Assembly: GCF_011605345.1 (NCBI RefSeq)
Contig: NZ_JAAOXM010000001.1
Span: forward strand, 248,001-312,000
Length of the DNA: 64,000 nt
Direction of reading: 5' to 3'
Source of the DNA: Burkholderia sp. D-99
Lineage (GTDB): Bacteria; Pseudomonadota; Gammaproteobacteria; Burkholderiales; Burkholderiaceae
The translations under genes and the position numbers were made by a program. The notes under the pieces are model-generated. The model was not told the origin of the DNA, did no database searches, and saw only the letters and a list, made by a program, of their open reading frames with translations. Below, in pieces: positions 60,386-64,000 of this stretch (positions within the stretch are counted from its first letter, which is position 1; each line of letters starts with the position of its first letter).

Positions 60386-62572
60386 TCAGGCCGGGTCGGC
60401 GTACTTCAGCGTCCACCCGAACGTGCGGGTCGCGCCTGTGCCGAGTGCGAACGGCTTCGTCGTGCACGCGAAGTTCGAATGCAACTGGCCGATCGGCGTC
60501 GTCGACAGCGGATTCGTCGTGCCGTTCACCGTGTCGAAGGCGGACAGCGCGCAGTTGTCGAACCCGGACGCCGCATAGCCGGTCGCGGCGCTGTTCGCGT
60601 ACGTGACCGACACGCCGTCGCCGTTGGCCTGCGTCGACGCGAAATCCGCGAACGACGTGAAGTCCGTCTCGACCGACAGGTTGCCGGTGAGCGTGCCCGT
60701 GCTCAGCGTATCGCTGCGTGAGACCGAGCCGTGCGCGAACGTCAGCACCGTGTGCACCTGCAGGTCGAGATCCGTCGTATACGCCGCGTTCTTCGATGCG
60801 AGCCGGAACTTCGCGGTATCGAACGACACGATCACCTGCCCGTTGCCTTGCTGGACATTCAGGTTCTTGTAGTACGTGACGGGAATGTAGGTCTTGCCGT
60901 TGTACGACACCTGCGGAATCAGCAGCGCGTAGCCGAGATCGGTCGTGCCGTAGGTCAGCTTGTCGGAGGAAGGCACCGGGTAGTACGGCGTGAACGAGTT
61001 GTAGTCGGGCGCCTGGCTGAGGTTCAGGTTGATCACGCGCCGGCCATCGCGCACGGTCACCAGCGCCGCGCTGTACGGATGCGCGGGATCGTTCGGCTGG
61101 TTGTACCAGGTGAGCGTGTAGTGCGGCAGCGCGTCGAGCCACGCGTTGTAGTCGGCATCGGCCATCGGCGCCTTGCCGCCGAAGCCGAGCTTGTTCCACC
61201 ACGCGTTCACGTACAGGTACTGGTGCAGCAGGCTGAAGTTCTCGCCCATCACGCGCGGCTTGCCGCGATACGCGTCCGTGCCGCGGCCCTTGACCCACAT
61301 GTTCACCGACGGCGTCGGCAGCGACGGGTCGTACCAGAACGTGTCGAAGCGATGCGCGGCCTTCGAGATGAACGTGTACGCGATCTGCTTCTCCTGATCG
61401 GACAGCACGCCGGCGTTGGCGGCCGCCGTCAGCACTTCCATGAACGCGGAATCGCCGTACGGGCCGATCGAGCGGCCGTAGTTGAAACCTTCGCCGTCGC
61501 CGTTCAGCTGCGGCAGGATCAGGTCGACGGACTTGCGCAGATACCCCTTCAGTTCCGGTGTGAGATTCGCTTCGTTGCCCATCTCGAGCGTGCGCTCGGT
61601 GACTTCGCCGATCAGCAGCGTGCTGTAGCGGTCGAAGCGCGCCTGGTCGTAATAGGTCGTGTGCGTGTTCGACGCTTCGTCCGAGAACCCGCCCGACGAA
61701 TCGTTGCGGATGTGGTTCGTGAGCGTGTACAGCAGCGCGTCGCGCGCGCCCATCGTCGCGACCGACGGATCGGTCTTCGATGCGAACGAAGGGCTGCTCC
61801 AGCCGAGCTTCTGGCGCAATCCGGCGATTCCGTAGGACACCGCATAGTAGTTCTGCGCGGTGTTCAGCGACGCGATGTCGATCGGCGTGCCGGCGGCCGG
61901 GCACGTGTCAGTCTTGCCGCTCGCGTCGGGGCCGAACATGTCGCAGAACCGCAGCCGCTGCTGCAGCGTCGCGAGCATCGCGTCGCTGAAGACTTCGTTG
62001 AGCATCCCGTGCGCCTTCAGGTTGTTCAGCGCGACGAGGTAGTAGTACTCGCCCCAGGACGTATTCGCATACGTGTAGTTGCCGCCCGACTGCGCCATCA
62101 TCGCGGTCGTGATCGTCTGGTACGTCGCGAGGTAGCTTGCGTATTGCGGATCGTTCTTCGACTTCATGTCGATCAGGATGTACGACAGGCCGAGCGCGAG
62201 CTTGCCGGGCAGGAATTTGTCGCCGGTGTTCGTGTCGAGCACGTGGACCGGCGTGCCGTCGCCGAGATCCATCACGACCTGCGTGAAGTCGGGCGACTTC
62301 CGGATCAGGTCGAACAGCGCGCGCATCTGGCCCATCATCGTGATCGGCGTATCGGTGCCGGCCGGCACGCTCGTGTCGGCCGCGCCGTAGACGAGCGCCT
62401 GCAGCGAGCTCGCCGCGAGCGTGGCGGCGGGCGGCGACGTCGGCGTCGAGCCGGACGGCGGGGACGACGAAGACGGCGGATCGGTGATGTCGTTGCCGCC
62501 GCAGGCACTGACGAACACGACGGAAAGGGCGCTGAGCGCGGCGCCGAGCGCGAATCTGCTGCGCGGATGCAT
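60386..62572 (-). CDS. large secreted lipoprotein of unknown function
   Basis: This 728-residue protein has a lipoprotein signal (FALGAALSALSVVFVSAC, lipobox VSAC, Cys24), then a Ser/Pro/Thr-rich linker to about residue 50. The N-terminal two thirds look helical with many aromatic and Asn/Gly turns (GEGFNYGRSIGPYGDSAFME); the C-terminal third looks beta-rich. This alpha-then-beta order recalls polysaccharide lyases, but no catalytic motif is recognised, so no function is claimed. A perfect LacI-type palindrome lies 177 bp upstream, which fits a carbohydrate-responsive gene. No transport genes adjoin it. Confidence 0.8.
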   Translation of the reverse strand: MHPRSRFALGAALSALSVVFVSACGGNDITDPPSSSSPPSGSTPTSPPAATLAASSLQALVYGAADTSVPAGTDTPITMMGQMRALFDLIRKSPDFTQVVMDLGDGTPVHVLDTNTGDKFLPGKLALGLSYILIDMKSKNDPQYASYLATYQTITTAMMAQSGGNYTYANTSWGEYYYLVALNNLKAHGMLNEVFSDAMLATLQQRLRFCDMFGPDASGKTDTCPAAGTPIDIASLNTAQNYYAVSYGIAGLRQKLGWSSPSFASKTDPSVATMGARDALLYTLTNHIRNDSSGGFSDEASNTHTTYYDQARFDRYSTLLIGEVTERTLEMGNEANLTPELKGYLRKSVDLILPQLNGDGEGFNYGRSIGPYGDSAFMEVLTAAANAGVLSDQEKQIAYTFISKAAHRFDTFWYDPSLPTPSVNMWVKGRGTDAYRGKPRVMGENFSLLHQYLYVNAWWNKLGFGGKAPMADADYNAWLDALPHYTLTWYNQPNDPAHPYSAALVTVRDGRRVINLNLSQAPDYNSFTPYYPVPSSDKLTYGTTDLGYALLIPQVSYNGKTYIPVTYYKNLNVQQGNGQVIVSFDTAKFRLASKNAAYTTDLDLQVHTVLTFAHGSVSRSDTLSTGTLTGNLSVETDFTSFADFASTQANGDGVSVTYANSAATGYAASGFDNCALSAFDTVNGTTNPLSTTPIGQLHSNFACTTKPFALGTGATRTFGWTLKYADPA

Positions 62573-62748
62573 TGTGTCTCCAGTTTGAATAGTGATGAGG
62601 AACGGGCGGGTGTGGCCGTTGCCGCGCTCGATGCCCGTGCCTGGTCTCCGTCTTGAACCCTGATCCCTGAAGACGGACGGCCTGAATCACCACTCGAGCG
62701 GGCAAGCGTTCTCCCTGCACGGGCCGTGACCGGCGTCGCGCGAATACA

Positions 62749-62766
62749 TTGGAAAACGTTTTCCAA
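62749..62766. promoter_or_regulatory. LacI-family operator
   Basis: TTGGAAAACGTTTTCCAA is a perfect 18-bp palindrome with the central CG typical of LacI/GalR-family operators. A weaker AGAAAACGTTATCC lies at 62982-62995. The 480 bp between the lipoprotein and LysR genes contain no other supported feature. No LacI-family gene is in the window. Confidence 0.8.
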
Positions 62767-63052
62767 ATTTAGGCATCGAGCGGCATGATGTCAATGAACT
62801 TTCACGCTGGATGCGCCGGGACAAACCCGGATGGTGGAAAGGAGGGAATGGCGCGCGAGCTTGGAATGTCGCGAAAATTACCGGGATTTTTTCCGGCTGA
62901 GACGAGATGCAGTGCGGGATGTTGACGCGGACGCGTCGAGCAGAAGGGTTATCCAGCGATGTGCGTTTGCCGGAATTTTAAAGAAAACGTTATCCATAAG
63001 GATCGAAGCGAATCGTGCGGTGCATCGCGACATCGACCGCGAACGGCGCGCG

Positions 63053-63949
63053 TCACTGCAGCGTGGTTTCGCCGGACAGGAACGCGACGAACTCCCGCGT
63101 GTATTTCGGCAACGCGTCGAACGACCGCGCGCACAGCGTCAGTCGGCGGTGACTCCACGGATCGGACAGCTCGACGAGTCGCACGTCCATCGTCTGCATC
63201 GCACGCTCGGCCGCATGGCGCGACACGATGCCGATGCCCACGCCGCTGGCGATCACGCGGCAGATCGCATCGAAGCTCTTCAGTTGCACGCGATAGCGGA
63301 TCCGCTTGCCGAGCGCGCGCGACTGGTCGGCGAGATGCACCTGCAGCGCGCTGCCGTCGGTGAGGCCGATGAAGTCGGCATCGGCGATCGTGTCGAACGC
63401 GACCTTGTCATGCGACGCGAGCGGATGCGCGGCCGGCACGACGACGATCAGCCAGTCCTCGCGGAACGGCTTCTGTTCGAGCCCGCCGAGCCCGACCGAA
63501 TCGGCGACGATCCCGACCTCGGCCGTCTTGTTGCGGATCGCATGCACGATCTCCTGGCTCGAGCGCTCCTCGACGCTGATCGACAGCTTCGGATGATGCG
63601 GCAGGTAATCGGCCAGCGCATCGGGCAGGTATTCGCTCAGCGACGCCGTGTTGCACAACAGCCGGATATGCCCGCGCAGCCCCTGGCCGTATTGCTGCAG
63701 TTCGCCGCGCATGTGGTCGATCTGTTGCAGCACGGTGCGCGCATGGTGTTCGAGCGCGCGGCCTGCGTCGGTTGCCTGCGCGCCCGACTTGGTCCGGTGC
63801 AGCAGCGGTACGCCGAGCTCGTCCTCCATGCCGCGGATGCGCTCGCTCGCGGCCTGCAGCGTGATGTGGGTCCGCTCGGCGCCGCTCGTGATCGTGCCGG
63901 CTTCGCAGATGTTCAGGAAGAGCCGCAGGTCGGTCAGGTCGAAGCGCAT
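63053..63949 (-). CDS. LysR-family regulator
   Basis: This 298-residue LTTR starts MRFDLTDLRLFLNICEAGTI with ITSGAERTHITLQAASERIR as helix-turn-helix and RTKSGAQATDAGRAL. It matches LysR proteins that often sit next to TauE/SafE or citrate-type permease genes. Here the permease is 2.8 kb away, beyond the lipoprotein. Its divergent neighbour lies outside the window. Confidence 0.9.
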   Translation of the reverse strand: MRFDLTDLRLFLNICEAGTITSGAERTHITLQAASERIRGMEDELGVPLLHRTKSGAQATDAGRALEHHARTVLQQIDHMRGELQQYGQGLRGHIRLLCNTASLSEYLPDALADYLPHHPKLSISVEERSSQEIVHAIRNKTAEVGIVADSVGLGGLEQKPFREDWLIVVVPAAHPLASHDKVAFDTIADADFIGLTDGSALQVHLADQSRALGKRIRYRVQLKSFDAICRVIASGVGIGIVSRHAAERAMQTMDVRLVELSDPWSHRRLTLCARSFDALPKYTREFVAFLSGETTLQ

Positions 63950-64000
63950 GATGGTTGGGGGCGATCGTATTGGAATGGCCGATAAGTTAGCAGGGAACCG

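Noticed and set aside
60731..62656. Plus-strand open frame of about 640 codons
   Set aside because: It is antisense to the lipoprotein gene and very Arg/Val/His-rich, with no signal or domain.

Overview
The window is high-GC DNA with long GC-skewed codon use, many LysR-type regulators, general porins of the Omp32/OmpC-like Burkholderia type, an H-NS-family protein and many single-step oxidoreductases. This fits a Burkholderia cepacia complex secondary replicon (inference; no rRNA or species marker is present).

Layout. 1-3.8 kb: a minus-strand operon (Baeyer-Villiger monooxygenase, SDR, metal-dependent hydrolase, alpha/beta hydrolase cut by the window edge) behind a palindromic operator. 4-10.9 kb: lysoplasmalogenase-type membrane protein, a hexanucleotide repeat tract, agmatinase, a 139-bp MITE-like element, an F420-type oxidoreductase with its LysR, an orphan sulfonate-binding protein, MerR and GNAT proteins. 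11-15 kb: an AraC regulator divergent from an aromatic-acid MFS transporter and a porin. 15-25.9 kb: LysR/quinone reductase, 14-TM drug efflux, chemoreceptor, NERD-type SF1 helicase, a DNA-binding pseudo-receiver, a DAO-family oxidase and a 2-TM K+ channel.

25.9-43.56 kb is a distinct, more AT-rich accessory island. It carries IS3-family debris, a tyrosine-recombinase remnant, a broken porin and two direct 97-bp copies of one IS end. Between these lie catabolic genes: a GMC oxidase and aldehyde dehydrogenase (alcohol to aldehyde to acid) with LysR; and an AraC-controlled set of cytochrome P450, ferredoxin, PDR-type reductase, FAH-family hydrolase, NodB-fold deacetylase, outer-membrane channel, flavin amine oxidase and a truncated Asp/Glu racemase. 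This P450 cluster, with its own redox chain and an odd I-helix, is the best candidate for an undescribed pathway. Insertion and deletion events show that it is degrading or has been rearranged.

43.56-64 kb returns to core-like DNA: repeated divergent pairs of LysR and an oxidoreductase or hydrolase (NmrA, FAD monooxygenase, exported isochorismatase-like protein, aldo/keto reductase), a TetR gene with three ATATC-N4-GATAT operators, H-NS, SDR, pirin, an exported esterase, an OpgC-type membrane acyltransferase, a second intact porin, a TauE/SafE permease and a large unrecognised lipoprotein with a perfect LacI-type operator upstream. Starts were set from ribosome binding sites and domain starts, and often differ from the longest reading frame.
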